A DNA stretch of 64,000 nucleotides from Bowmanella dokdonensis (GCF_017254865.1 NZ_JAFKCV010000005.1:186001-250000), one strand, 5' to 3'; numbered from the stretch's first letter, positions 8,805-17,111 are shown. Notes: generated by a model from the letters alone, not told the origin. Numbers and translations: made by a program.

Positions 8805-8969
8805 CGTTTACAATGACTTGGATAAAACTCTTACAGTGAAGAATTGTTATCAACGTTCAGCAGTTTAAACCTGCAGACAGCCCCCCAATATCCAGGAGCA
8901 AAAACAGTGACAGAAATTTATCAGTTTGCATGTGGATGTTGGCCACTGATTTTTGGGCATCGCTAGTCA

Positions 8970-9302
8970 TCAAAACCGTCTATTAATCGCAGGCTCATCA
9001 TAAAACGCATCCCAGGATTTATCCTTTAACTGATTTACCCTGGCTTTGCGGGCCTGGCGCTGTTCTATGCTTTCGCCGAATACTTGGTAGTGGGCGCTTT
9101 CCATCATCTGTCGGGCCTGTTCTTCGCTCAGGATATTCAGTAACCTGGCGGCGTGAATTACACCCTCCAGCCGGTATTGCTGTTTGAGGTTTGGCTTGCC
9201 AGTTCTAACCTGTTGATACACCGCCAGCAATTGCTGCTGGCAGTGGTCAATCAGCCGTTGTGGATTAATCTGCAAGGGCATGGCCGGTACTCGAGTTTTC
9301 AT
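8970..9302 (-). CDS. Small hypothetical protein coupled to the VIT-VWA gene
   Basis: 110 residues with no family I recognise. It is helical and rich in Gln/Arg (LKQQYRLEGVIHAARLL, IEQRQARKARVNQLKDK), has no signal peptide or membrane segment, and is probably cytosolic. The start lies inside the 3' end of the VIT-VWA gene (overlap 38 bp, or 20 bp if the alternative Met at 9284 is used). No clear ribosome site is visible for either start, so it probably depends on translational coupling. Its position suggests it works with, or is a chaperone or inhibitor of, the upstream protein. Confidence 0.65.
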   Translation of the reverse strand: MKTRVPAMPLQINPQRLIDHCQQQLLAVYQQVRTGKPNLKQQYRLEGVIHAARLLNILSEEQARQMMESAHYQVFGESIEQRQARKARVNQLKDKSWDAFYDEPAINRRF

Positions 9303-11361
9303 TAATCAGCTGTTCGATGTCGGTCTGCATGGCATCTCGTACACTGCTGATATTGAGCTGTGGCCGGGCCTGCAAAATGGCCTGTACGTTGCCTGGTACA
9401 GGCAGGCTGAACCGGCTGAACAGCAGTGACAGCCACAATGCCATCAGGGCTTTGCCCTGCTCCGGATAGGTTGTTGATTCAGCCTGCAATGTCAGCAGGG
9501 CCGGGGCATGGATACCCCATTCTTGCAGTTGGGCGAGGTCCGGCAGGTCATGTCTGAAGAACCGCCGGGTTAAACGTCGGTGCAGCTTGACTACCACCTT
9601 GGGCGCCGCTGGCTGATCAGGAATGAGACTGTAAAGCTCGTTGTGGTCAGCGCGACTGCTTCTGCGCAAAAAGGCCGGCATATCCAGGCAATCTACCTGA
9701 GGCTGATCGACATCATAACTTGCCATCCGTCCCATCACCGCGCCGTCAAAGCCGCGCATTTGGGCAATTTCCTGAATAGTGGGATAACGCTCTGGATGTT
9801 TTACCTGTTTATCGGTGACCAGCACAAAGCTGGTATGGTCGGTAATCAGCTGCATTTGCACGGCCAAGTCGGCTTGCTGTTGCAGGGGCTGTGAAGGCAG
9901 CTGCTGGCTGGCCGCCAACTGCACCAGGGCTTGCGTCCAGAGCGGCTCGGTCAGGGCTGTAGCCTGTAGTTGTTTCTTCTCTTCGCCGATTTGGCAGTCC
10001 AGGCGGGGCAGACTGTTCACAGGGTGGCTGGCAGCAACCATTACGGGGGTGTTACCAAATTGCAGGCGAGGGGTCTTCTGCCACGTTGGTTTTGGTTGCC
10101 AACTGGCTTGCACGGCCTGTGTTGGTTGCCTTAACTGTTGGAGAAGATCGGTGATGACTGACCCGACCGGCTCCACCGGGTTGACCAGCATCAGCTGGCC
10201 TGCCTCCCCGGTCAACCGGCTGAGCAGGATCTCATCGGCAGCATGCCCTACCCCCAGGGCATGCAAAGTACATTGCTGTTGCTGGCAACGGGCCTGTAAT
10301 GCGGCCACTTGTTCGTCCTGCACATAGACCTGGCCATCGGTGATCATTAGAACTTGCTGTGGGCCGGGGTGGTTTGCGTGCATCACCAGGGCATTCAAGG
10401 CCTGAATGATTTCGGTTCCGCCCATATCCGCCTGCATAGATTGCACATAGTCCCTCAGGTTTTGTTTGTGGCGCTTGTCACAGGGCAAGGGGTGGCGGCC
10501 GTATGCCTCAAACCGGCTGCCAAAACGGTACAGGTTCAGGTGAAGCTGCTCATCGGCTTGTTCTAATAACGTCAGCAAGGCGCGCCTGACCTGTTCAATG
10601 CTGTCACCCTGCATCGAGCCGGAGCAGTCCAGCAGAACATGCAATACCGCATTCTGCACTGTTTTGGAGGGAGCTTCTGCATTGATGTAACCCAGGCTGT
10701 AGCGGGCACCTTGCCAACTGGCGCTGAGTAGCTGACTGCTGAGGGGGCTGGCGGGCAGGCTGAACAGAATGTCCCGGTCCAGTTCCCCTTTAAAGGCAAA
10801 ACAGCCGTCTTCTTCGCGCAGCGCATGACTGGCATGCACAGGTTTGGCAAGACCCTGGCAATGTAAGCGCCCTATAAACGGATAACAGGCCAGCACACTG
10901 TTGGTGGGTGCACTGGCCGCCTGGGTCTGACCATATTTGGCGGCAATCACTGTGAGCAAACGATACTGCCAGCCTCCTGGTTGGGGTGTCAGCCAGCTGG
11001 CAATCTGTAGCTCGAGGGTGGCAGTGTCGCCCGGCTCCAGGTTACCGAGATTGATCTGATACAGGCCGTCACCAATGGATTCCAGCAACAGGGACTTTTT
11101 GCCTTCATCAATGGCTTCTTCATAGCGCTCATTCGCTGCTGCCTTGGCCATCACCTCGCCCTGATAGTCCCGCCCGTTCAGCTTCAGGGTGGCGTGCATC
11201 AGGCAGGCCATGCGGGCCAGGGTGAAGTGAAACAGGGCTTCCACTGTTTCTTTACCTGTGTTGTCAAAGCACAGGCGGTAGTGGGTAACAGCCAATGGGG
11301 CCTGAAGGTTAATTTCTATTTCGGCGCGTTCCAGCAGGGGGGTGGTGTGGTGCTTATTCAT
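9265..11361 (-). CDS. VIT domain and von Willebrand factor A domain protein
   Basis: 698 residues. The N-terminal VIT (vault/inter-alpha-trypsin) domain, about 10-145, shows the usual EALFHFTL and LEPGDTATLELQ. A VWA domain (about 235-400) has an intact MIDAS: LLDCSGSMQGDS, then the Thr in MGGTEI and the Asp in ITDGQV. The C-terminal 250 residues are uncharacterised and contain repeated hydrophobic LLTLQAES-type helices. No signal peptide is evident, unlike many secreted VIT-VWA proteins, so a cytosolic metal-dependent protein-binding role is likely. It is co-transcribed with a MerR regulator upstream (8-bp overlap) and a small protein downstream. Domain calls firm; function unknown. Confidence 0.88.
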   Translation of the reverse strand: MNKHHTTPLLERAEIEINLQAPLAVTHYRLCFDNTGKETVEALFHFTLARMACLMHATLKLNGRDYQGEVMAKAAANERYEEAIDEGKKSLLLESIGDGLYQINLGNLEPGDTATLELQIASWLTPQPGGWQYRLLTVIAAKYGQTQAASAPTNSVLACYPFIGRLHCQGLAKPVHASHALREEDGCFAFKGELDRDILFSLPASPLSSQLLSASWQGARYSLGYINAEAPSKTVQNAVLHVLLDCSGSMQGDSIEQVRRALLTLLEQADEQLHLNLYRFGSRFEAYGRHPLPCDKRHKQNLRDYVQSMQADMGGTEIIQALNALVMHANHPGPQQVLMITDGQVYVQDEQVAALQARCQQQQCTLHALGVGHAADEILLSRLTGEAGQLMLVNPVEPVGSVITDLLQQLRQPTQAVQASWQPKPTWQKTPRLQFGNTPVMVAASHPVNSLPRLDCQIGEEKKQLQATALTEPLWTQALVQLAASQQLPSQPLQQQADLAVQMQLITDHTSFVLVTDKQVKHPERYPTIQEIAQMRGFDGAVMGRMASYDVDQPQVDCLDMPAFLRRSSRADHNELYSLIPDQPAAPKVVVKLHRRLTRRFFRHDLPDLAQLQEWGIHAPALLTLQAESTTYPEQGKALMALWLSLLFSRFSLPVPGNVQAILQARPQLNISSVRDAMQTDIEQLINENSSTGHALAD

Positions 11362-11758
11362 CCTTGTGCTCCTGTGCTTGGTTCAATAGCTGAGACAGAC
11401 CGTTAATGAAGCTGCGCAGGCCGGCCTGGCTCAGGCTTGCCCGGGCCGGATCCAGCTCTAATACGACACCTTCACTGACAAATATCCGCTGCACCAGGCT
11501 GACCTCTCCCATCTGTTGTGATGAGACGATGGGCATGTCCGGCGTGTCCTGTTGCAGCAGCTCGCCGATACGCTCCAGATTTAGTCCCGCCTGCTTCCAC
11601 TTTTTTACCAGCATTAATTGCTCCAGGTGCTGGTCTGTATAGGTGGCGGTTTTTCTGGCCCCTTCCGGTCTGGATACCAGGCCTTTGTGCATGTAATAGC
11701 GGATGGTCCGCTTGGGCAGGTCGGCCAGGGTGGCTAGTTGGTCGAGGGAATAGGACAT
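11354..11758 (-). CDS. MerR-family transcriptional regulator
   Basis: 134 residues. The N-terminal MerR winged helix runs SLDQLATLADLPKRTIRYYMHKG (in pieces, about 3-27), then TYTDQHLEQLMLVKKWKQAG and a coiled-coil dimerisation helix. No Cys cluster is present, so it is not a typical metal sensor; the effector domain is short. It is the first gene of a three-gene set and overlaps the VIT-VWA start by 8 bp. A strong promoter and nested inverted repeats lie just upstream, which suggests autoregulation. Confidence 0.9.
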   Translation of the reverse strand: MSYSLDQLATLADLPKRTIRYYMHKGLVSRPEGARKTATYTDQHLEQLMLVKKWKQAGLNLERIGELLQQDTPDMPIVSSQQMGEVSLVQRIFVSEGVVLELDPARASLSQAGLRSFINGLSQLLNQAQEHKDE

Positions 11759-11763
11759 TTATC

Positions 11764-11817
11764 TGACAGTTTAATTAACAGTAGGACTGTTATAGTAATT
11801 GTCAGTTAAACTGTCAA
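11764..11817 (-). promoter_or_regulatory. Promoter and nested inverted repeats of the MerR/VIT-VWA operon
   Basis: On the minus strand TTGACA (11812-11817) and TATAAC (11789-11794) are separated by 17 bp. Two dyads overlap this: TGACAGTTTAA at 11764-11774 with its complement at 11806-11816, and TAACAG/CTGTTA at 11776-11781 and 11787-11792. The MerR protein encoded just downstream is the obvious ligand. The 17-bp spacer differs from the 19-bp spacer of classical MerR promoters. Confidence 0.6.
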
Positions 11818-11952
11818 ATAAATAATTGGATTTAATGGGATGGCTGGCGGCTAAGGTTTCCTGCTTCTGTTGACGCGGTTTATGCGCGTTTACGCGCGCT
11901 TTTGCGCGTTAATGTGCGCGTAAAACACGTCTTATTTGTATACCAGTGCGAA

Positions 11953-13599
11953 CTACTCAAAGGTGTAATAGGCCAACTTGGCAACACCATGCCTGACCAA
12001 TTCATTGTCAGCCACTAGCTTTTTCAACAATCTATAAGCTTGGTCCTTGTCCAAATGACAAAGCTCCATTACCTCGCTTCTGGTTATACGGCCGTGCTGT
12101 GTCACATAGTTTTTTACCAGTTGCTCATTCTGTAGCTTGCTGAATCCGGCCTGACGTATGTACTCGGCTTTTTTTCCTTGTAAGTCATAGAGATGATGAG
12201 AGAGCGTATAGTTTCGTCCCCTGCCGCTACCGTGAGCCTGCAATAAGCCGCTTTCGACGAGGCGCTCGACGCTTGCTTTAACTCTCCCTGGTTCTTTTTG
12301 CACTTGCGAGGCAATTTCTTCCAACTGCAAACGCCGCCCCTCACGCAAGGCATTGAGGATGATTAGGCTGTCAATTGGCAGCCGCCCCCCCAACCGACTT
12401 TCCTCTTTAAGTACAACCTTAAGAAACTCTTCGTCAGCGTCTTCCAAACTTAGCCTTAGTACCACAGTATGACTGTCGCTCTGGCTGAAGTCCGGTATGT
12501 GGCGGCCAAAACGCAACATACCCCTGTAGATCAGATCCACGCCACGCCCAGTCCGTTCCACCAGACCGATTCTCTTAAGCGCGTCTGCGAGTGCAGGATT
12601 ACGCGGGCGAGGTTCGGTAGTGAGAAGATTGGAAAGACTAACTCCTTCAACAAAACCGCCAGGATTGCTGATGACCATCTCGTCGCCTTGCATACGGATA
12701 TGCACTGCCCCACGCTGACCGTAATCCCTATGGGTAATGGCATTGGCAAAAGCCTCCCTGAAGGCACGCGGATCAATTTTCGGTACTGCGACCCGGAATA
12801 ACCCATCCTGAAACTCCTTTTCCGGGTTTAAGGGTTTTAACAATGTTTCAATCCGTTCGATGGCGCTCAGTAAAGGAGAGCGGGTGAATTCATTCAGACG
12901 TACCTCCTCGCCATCAAGTACCTGAAAGGCGATTTCATGGCTCGGTACCAAATTCCTTAATGCACCTTCAAGGCCTATCAATAGTAATCCTGTCAACGTC
13001 GGCAAGAAGCCATCTTCCGTTCTGGCGACCAACCCAAGGGCTGCGTCCAACTGGTGGTCATCTAATTCCAACAATGCTTGATCACCGTTTAACCGTTCAA
13101 TAAATTGACGCAGACGGTTTCTCTCTACGCTGTTTAAATCACTCAAAGTTGAGCCACTAACAGGCTGGGAGCTGATATCAATCAAACCAAAGCTCGCGCG
13201 TCGGGAAGAAAAATCAACAGGAAGGAATGGAACACACTCCGGCTCACCATTCGCCTTCAATCTGCGTCTTTTAACCAGCCCCTCATTGGTAGCGACAGGG
13301 GTCCCACTTTTTGGTACCGCAATTCGCGCAATTCTTTTATTCTTAACTTCAATAGGCGTTACCGTAACGGCCTGAGCCGGATGCGTACGATTCGCAATCA
13401 TGGCCGCCAACCCATCCAATAACGCGTGCTTGGCATGCAACCCTGTTACTGTGCCGTCATCCTCCACGCCCAGGTAGATGTCTCCACCCTCCCCGTTCGC
13501 CATACAGACCACCGCCTCAATCAAGTCCTTGTCTGACAGGCAGCGACGGTCACTTTTAAATTCGCAGGTGAGGGTTTCTTTAGTGGGAATATGGGCCAT
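11953..13599 (-). CDS. AlbA_2 / HATPase_c_4 DNA-binding ATPase-like protein
   Basis: 548 residues. The N-terminal AlbA_2 (Schlafen-like, PF04326) domain includes CEFKSDRR, ANGEGGDIYLGVEDDGTVTG and GTPVATNEGLVKRR (about 10-120). A central RecG/HATPase_c_4-type region follows: REAFANAITHRDY, MVISNPGGFVEG, RNPALADALKRIGLVERTGRGV (about 285-360). The C-terminus carries one or two winged helices (about 410-545). Such proteins are common in accessory DNA, and some are transcription regulators or defence-linked. It stands alone, with 13600-13844 upstream showing no gene. Domain calls good; biological role unknown. Confidence 0.85.
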   Translation of the reverse strand: MAHIPTKETLTCEFKSDRRCLSDKDLIEAVVCMANGEGGDIYLGVEDDGTVTGLHAKHALLDGLAAMIANRTHPAQAVTVTPIEVKNKRIARIAVPKSGTPVATNEGLVKRRRLKANGEPECVPFLPVDFSSRRASFGLIDISSQPVSGSTLSDLNSVERNRLRQFIERLNGDQALLELDDHQLDAALGLVARTEDGFLPTLTGLLLIGLEGALRNLVPSHEIAFQVLDGEEVRLNEFTRSPLLSAIERIETLLKPLNPEKEFQDGLFRVAVPKIDPRAFREAFANAITHRDYGQRGAVHIRMQGDEMVISNPGGFVEGVSLSNLLTTEPRPRNPALADALKRIGLVERTGRGVDLIYRGMLRFGRHIPDFSQSDSHTVVLRLSLEDADEEFLKVVLKEESRLGGRLPIDSLIILNALREGRRLQLEEIASQVQKEPGRVKASVERLVESGLLQAHGSGRGRNYTLSHHLYDLQGKKAEYIRQAGFSKLQNEQLVKNYVTQHGRITRSEVMELCHLDKDQAYRLLKKLVADNELVRHGVAKLAYYTFE

Positions 13600-13844
13600 C
13601 TGAATTTGTTTAATTGGGTTAAGTAGTTGGCATCTGCACTAGCCTACCTGAAATTTCATGCTCAGGCATTTTCGTGACTAAAGATCCTTTAGCAACTGCT
13701 GTTTTCTACCTAAAAGTACATTAGCCCAGCGTCCAAAAGTACATTAGGATTCCGTCCAATGTTTCATTATGGCCTTGCTTAACCATCTTAATATACTGAT
13801 TTATATGACTTTTGTTCAATATGCAATCGCTCCGGTTCCGGTAT

Positions 13845-13866
13845 AAAAAAGGCGGCTGAAGCCGCC
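13845..13866 (-). terminator. Rho-independent terminator of the VOC gene
   Basis: On the minus strand GGCGGCTTCAGCCGCC forms a 7-bp GC-rich stem and is followed by six T. It lies 30 bp after the stop of the VOC-family gene. The same hairpin is one copy of the REP-like repeat seen between 15257 and 15420. Confidence 0.75.
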
Positions 13867-13895
13867 CCTACAGCCCCGACATTCAGGCCCCCGGA

Positions 13896-14276
13896 TTAAG
13901 CGGTTTTGGTGACTCGCCAGGGCGGGTTCAGGCGGTTTTCGCCGGCGTGGTAGAGCTTGATTTTGTTGCCAGCGGGGTCATGCAGGATGGCTTCGCGCCA
14001 CAGGTAGGGCATGTCCTGTGGCGGCTGGTCGAATTGGATGCCGCGCTGGGTTAGGTCGTTGACCTTTGCATCCAGATTGTTGGATTCAAAGTAAATCACC
14101 GCCTGGTTGTGCACTGGCTCTGCCTGCAGGGCCAGGGAGAAGGTGCTGTCTCCCTCGGGACAACTGAATCTGGCGTAGTGGGGCGTGTCCACTATCTGGG
14201 TCATGCCCAGCTTAAGGTAAAAGTCGACGGCGGCCTGCATATCGTTAACCGGTAAGGTGATTTGGTTGAGGTTCAT
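13896..14276 (-). CDS. VOC-family (glyoxalase/bleomycin-resistance-like) protein
   Basis: 126 residues with two beta-alpha-beta-beta-beta modules: NQITLPVNDMQAAVDFYLKLG at the N-terminus (in family style) and a second half with AVIYFESNNLDAKVNDL and WREAILHDPAGNKIKLYHAG. HDPAGNKI with the following Tyr is the usual vicinal-oxygen-chelate ending. A single-domain protein of this size forms a dimer with metal sites at the interface. Substrate cannot be read; a glyoxalase-like or dioxygenase-like role is possible. It is monocistronic, ending at a clear terminator. Confidence 0.85.
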   Translation of the reverse strand: MNLNQITLPVNDMQAAVDFYLKLGMTQIVDTPHYARFSCPEGDSTFSLALQAEPVHNQAVIYFESNNLDAKVNDLTQRGIQFDQPPQDMPYLWREAILHDPAGNKIKLYHAGENRLNPPWRVTKTA

Positions 14277-14434
14277 GCTTTCTCCTTGTTCCAGGCGGAA
14301 TATGTTAGTGGATAAATTCCACCGCAGGATAAAACCTGAAGTACGCTTTAGGTAAAGCCCAGGCTCAATAGATTAATGGGATTGGCTTAATGGCTTTTGG
14401 GGATTGGGTAGGAGCAAGGGGGAGTGAGAAGACA

Positions 14435-14731
14435 CTAACCCGAAATATGCAATTGATACTTCATCTGTTGGTGCAGCACTCTGACAATAAAGATGTCCTG
14501 GCTGCGGACGATGAAGAAAATATTATGCTTTGCATGCACGTAACGGCGGTAGCCTGCACGGATTTCATCGGCCCTGTGGGCGAGTTTGGGATTACTGGCG
14601 AGCTGTTCAAAGCACGCCTGCAATGACAATAAGTAGCTCTCAGCCTGAATTGAGCCAAAGTGGCGGGCCGTATACTGAAAAATACTGGCAAGATCTTCCG
14701 CCGCTTTGCTAGAAAGTCGGTAACTACTCAT
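14435..14731 (-). CDS. parE: ParE-family toxin
   Basis: 98 residues of the RelE/ParE superfamily: MSSYRLSSKAAEDLASIFQYT, then RAGYRRYVHAKHNIFFIV and VRVLHQQM near the C-terminus (pieces). ParE toxins inhibit DNA gyrase; RelE-type ribosome cleavage is less likely because the AxxDL-helix and RVLHxxxD-like tail are of ParE type. The start overlaps the antitoxin gene by 8 bp, the standard antitoxin-first order. The gene appears intact. Confidence 0.88.
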   Translation of the reverse strand: MSSYRLSSKAAEDLASIFQYTARHFGSIQAESYLLSLQACFEQLASNPKLAHRADEIRAGYRRYVHAKHNIFFIVRSQDIFIVRVLHQQMKYQLHISG

Positions 14732-14957
14732 TTTCCGCTTTTCGTTTCTGCTGACTGATGATGTCGGTGACCGAGAGGTTACTTTCGCCGCTAAGCTCCC
14801 CTTCCACCAATGCCAGTCGGATTGCTTCGGCTTCGCCTTGGTTATGACGAATCAGATCTCGGATATAATCGCTGGCATTAGCAAAACGACCACTTTCAAC
14901 CTGTCGGTCAATCCAGCTTCGCATTTCATCTGGGATCGATATATTTAACGTTGCCAT
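14724..14957 (-). CDS. parD: ParD-family antitoxin
   Basis: Start taken at ATG 14957 (GGAAGC upstream), giving 77 residues beginning MATLNISIPDEMRSWIDRQ. This is a ribbon-helix-helix DNA-binding N-terminus, then ANASDYIRDLIR, the ParD/CopG hallmark. The C-terminal tail is acidic and would wrap the toxin. A longer frame starting at 15017 runs through the operator and lacks similarity. The protein neutralises ParE and should repress the operon through the palindrome at 15001-15017. Confidence 0.9.
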   Translation of the reverse strand: MATLNISIPDEMRSWIDRQVESGRFANASDYIRDLIRHNQGEAEAIRLALVEGELSGESNLSVTDIISQQKRKAENE

Positions 14958-15000
14958 TGAGCTTCCTTTACAAGCTGATTGCTGTAAATTTTGGCATATA

Positions 15001-15017
15001 TTGGCAAACTTTGCCAA
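15001..15017. promoter_or_regulatory. Candidate ParD operator palindrome
   Basis: TTGGCAAACTTTGCCAA is a perfect 8+1+8 palindrome, with a further half-site-like TTTTGGCA just before it at about 14989-14996. It lies 44 bp upstream of the parD start, where ribbon-helix-helix antitoxins bind. Confidence 0.55.
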
Positions 15018-15192
15018 AGGCCTGACTGACTTAAATACTCATCCCTTTAGGTTAGAAGGCTTGAATCTGGCATTCCTGTGCTATGACATAGCACGTATTT
15101 CTGACGCCGCCGGGCAGCTTATGCGGATATTTTTTGTCCGGCAAGTCAGTTAATTCCCTGGCCAGTCCGACCTGGTCAATCGGCTCAAGTTG

Positions 15193-15221
15193 TGAGCCGA
15201 ATACGTGGATTATTCGGCTCA
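15193..15221. repeat. Intergenic hairpin, 11-bp perfect stem
   Basis: TGAGCCGAATA at 15193-15203 pairs perfectly with TATTCGGCTCA at 15211-15221 across a 7-nt loop. No T-run follows on either strand, so it is not an ordinary terminator. Confidence 0.6.
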
Positions 15222-15256
15222 TAATTACAGAATCTGCCAGTTGGTGGTTTGGTTCA

Positions 15257-15420
15257 GGCGGATAAATCCGCCCCTGTAGACCCTGCCTGAATTTGTCTGA
15301 GTCTGTGGATTGGGCGGCTAAAACCGACCCTACAGTACCGTCTGACTTAGGCGGCTAAATCCGCCCCTACACAATCCGATACGGTAAAGGTTTGGCTGGT
15401 AGGGTCGGCTTTAGCCGACC
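15257..15420. repeat. Cluster of four REP-like imperfect palindromes
   Basis: Copies of a roughly 23-bp unit near GGCGGCTAAATCCGCCCCTACA occur at 15257-15279, 15313-15335 and 15350-15372, with one in reverse orientation at 15400-15420. A fifth copy is at 13851-13873. Each is a short hairpin followed by a C-rich tail ending CTACA or CTGTAG, the form of bacterial REP elements. The 481-bp gap between parD and the TerB-like gene holds only these, the hairpin at 15193 and the parD operator; I see no gene. Confidence 0.65.
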
Positions 15421-15438
15421 AACCACCCCAATCTGTTA

Positions 15439-16170
15439 TCAGCCCGTGCAAAGCTGTTCCGCTTCGCTGGCCTGTTTTTTGATTTCGGCCACCAGCGCCG
15501 GGGACAGTTGCAGTTGCCTGGCCAGTTCGTCCAGGTAGCTGCGCTCCATAAAACTTTCTTCGTCCACCACCAGCACGCTGGCCAGGTACATTTCGGCGGC
15601 CAACTCCGGGCTGGTGGCCAGGGCCGCGGTGCGGGCCGGATCCAGTGGCGATTGCAGTTCGTTGTCTACCCAGCGCAAGAAGGCCTGATCACGGGTGAAT
15701 TTGGCCACTTCCTGGTCGATGAGCTCGCGCTCACGATCGTCGATATGACCGTCGGATTTGGCGGCGGCGATCACCGCGGCCAGTATCGCCCGGCCGTGCT
15801 GTTCGGCCTGGGGCGCGGGCAGGCGGTCGATGGTTTGCGGCTCGTTTTTCAGGCCGTGATCACCGCCCACGCCGCCGGCCCCGGCCGCACCGGCCTGCTG
15901 GTTCTGCTGCCAGTTGCTGTAGGCTTTGTAGGCCACCACCCCCAGTGCCGCCAGACCGCCGTAGGTGAGCACCTTGCCGCCCAGTTTGCGGCCCTTTTTG
16001 CTGCCCAGCAGCAGTCCCAGTGCGCCGCCGCCCAGGGCCGCGCCGCCTTTGCCGGAGAGCATCTGTGACAGGCCCCCCATGCCGGTTCCGCCGCTTAGCT
16101 GGCGTTTGATATCACCGGCACTGCCGCCGCCGGATTTGAGTAACTGGTCCAATAGTTTCAGGGTATTCAT
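15439..16170 (-). CDS. yebE: TerB-like / DUF533 (YebE-family) protein
   Basis: 243 residues. The N-terminal 95 residues are Gly/Leu-rich (GGAALGGGALGLLLGSKKGRK, in pieces) with a weak membrane-associating segment around 55-85. The C-terminal part from about 125 is an all-helical TerB-like domain: AILAAVIAAAKSDGHIDDRE is typical (pieces), with a conserved Asp/Glu pair. It matches DUF533/YebE proteins, an inner-membrane-associated family whose E. coli member is linked to envelope stress. Monocistronic. The symbol is by similarity only. Confidence 0.82.
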   Translation of the reverse strand: MNTLKLLDQLLKSGGGSAGDIKRQLSGGTGMGGLSQMLSGKGGAALGGGALGLLLGSKKGRKLGGKVLTYGGLAALGVVAYKAYSNWQQNQQAGAAGAGGVGGDHGLKNEPQTIDRLPAPQAEQHGRAILAAVIAAAKSDGHIDDRERELIDQEVAKFTRDQAFLRWVDNELQSPLDPARTAALATSPELAAEMYLASVLVVDEESFMERSYLDELARQLQLSPALVAEIKKQASEAEQLCTG

Positions 16171-16390
16171 GGTCGCTCCTGCTGCTCACTTGGGGTTGGA
16201 TTCGATTCAGCTTACCCGGCGCCCCGGGCTTGTCAAAGCCGGTGGGCCACAAAATTGTTAACGGATATGGCTGGGGTTGAGATCAGGGCTGAAACGGATA
16301 GGGGTCCTGAAAAATGTAGCATTGCGCATTTTTACGCGCAGAAAAATGTGATTTTGTGCATTTTTTGGCGCGTAAAAGTGTACCGCAGGG

Positions 16391-16723
16391 TTAACCGGCA
16401 CTGTTATTCAGCTCAGCCTGCACCTGTTCGATGCTGTCGATAATGGTCAGAAAGCGCCGGCCGAAGTCGGTAAATTCGTATTCCACCCTGGGCGGACTTT
16501 CCGGGTAGATATGTTTGTGCAGGATGCCGAAACGGGTGAGCTTCACCAGCCGCTCGTTAAGGACCTTGGTGGTCAGGCCGTCCACCTGGCGCTGCATGGC
16601 GCCGGGGCGGTTGATGCCTTGTCGGATCAGGGCAATCACAGACAGCGACCATTTGCAGCCGACGATGCTCTCCACCATGGCGCCGACGCTTAACTTTTTG
16701 TCCATTTTTTTCTCGTTACTCAT
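16391..16723 (-). CDS. HxlR-family transcriptional regulator
   Basis: Start chosen at ATG 16723 (MSNEKKMDKKL), giving 110 residues, the usual HxlR length; the longer frame to 16948 runs over the divergent gene and has no similarity. Winged-helix signatures are GCKWSLSVIALIRQGINRPG, then LTTKVLNERLVKLTRFGILHK and PPRVEYEFTDFGRRF (pieces). HxlR regulators often sense electrophiles or redox change. It is divergent from a CPVC thioredoxin-like gene starting at 16838, which is the likely target, through the shared 114-bp gap. Confidence 0.88.
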   Translation of the reverse strand: MSNEKKMDKKLSVGAMVESIVGCKWSLSVIALIRQGINRPGAMQRQVDGLTTKVLNERLVKLTRFGILHKHIYPESPPRVEYEFTDFGRRFLTIIDSIEQVQAELNNSAG

Positions 16724-16837
16724 CAATAAGATGCACCATCTGGTAACTGGCTTACCGCTTTGTACCTGCTGTTTTTCTGCTGTGGGCGGCGCTTTAATGG
16801 CCCGGCCTTTTAAGCAACCAACCAACTGGAGAATATC

Positions 16838-17074
16838 ATGAAATCCAAGGCAATTTTCTACCACGCCGGCTGCCCGGTTTGTGTCACCGCCGAACAGAAT
16901 CTGGCCGCAGCGCTGGATCCGGCCCGCTTCGATCTGGAGCCCGTACACCTGGGTGAGCAGTCATCCCGGCTGGCCGAGGCCAAAAGCCAGGGCGTGCAGT
17001 CGGTACCGGCCCTGTGGCTGGACGGGCAGGTGTTCCATATCAACTTTGGTGCGGCCCTGGGCGATTTAGGCTGA
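16838..17074 (+). CDS. Small thioredoxin/glutaredoxin-like protein with CPVC motif
   Basis: 78 residues: AIFYHAGCPVCVTAEQNL with a CPVC redox site at residues 12-15, then QSVPALWLDGQVFHINFG carrying the cis-Pro. The whole protein is a minimal thioredoxin fold. An AACTGGAGAATATC ribosome site precedes ATG 16838. It is divergent from the HxlR regulator and ends at its own terminator, a self-contained regulator/effector pair. Such pairs fit a thiol or electrophile response; the reductant and target are unknown. Confidence 0.8.
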   Translation: MKSKAIFYHAGCPVCVTAEQNLAAALDPARFDLEPVHLGEQSSRLAEAKSQGVQSVPALWLDGQVFHINFGAALGDLG

Positions 17075-17080
17075 GGGGCG

Positions 17081-17111
17081 GGCCGGGCCTGGTTAGGTTC
17101 CGGCCTTTTTT
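17081..17111 (+). terminator. Rho-independent terminator after the CPVC protein gene
   Basis: GGCCGG at 17081-17086 pairs with CCGGCC at 17100-17105, followed by six T. It lies 7 bp after the stop codon. Confidence 0.75.

Noticed and set aside
8899-8966. 19-codon GTG frame (MTEIYQFACGCW) after the restriction operon, with AGGAG upstream
   Set aside because: Too short to judge, no known motif and no hairpin or gene that it could control. Could be a remnant, but not supportable as a gene.
16391-16948. 185-codon start of the HxlR gene
   Set aside because: The additional 75 residues overlap the divergent CPVC gene and lack similarity. HxlR proteins are about 110 residues, so ATG 16723 is preferred.
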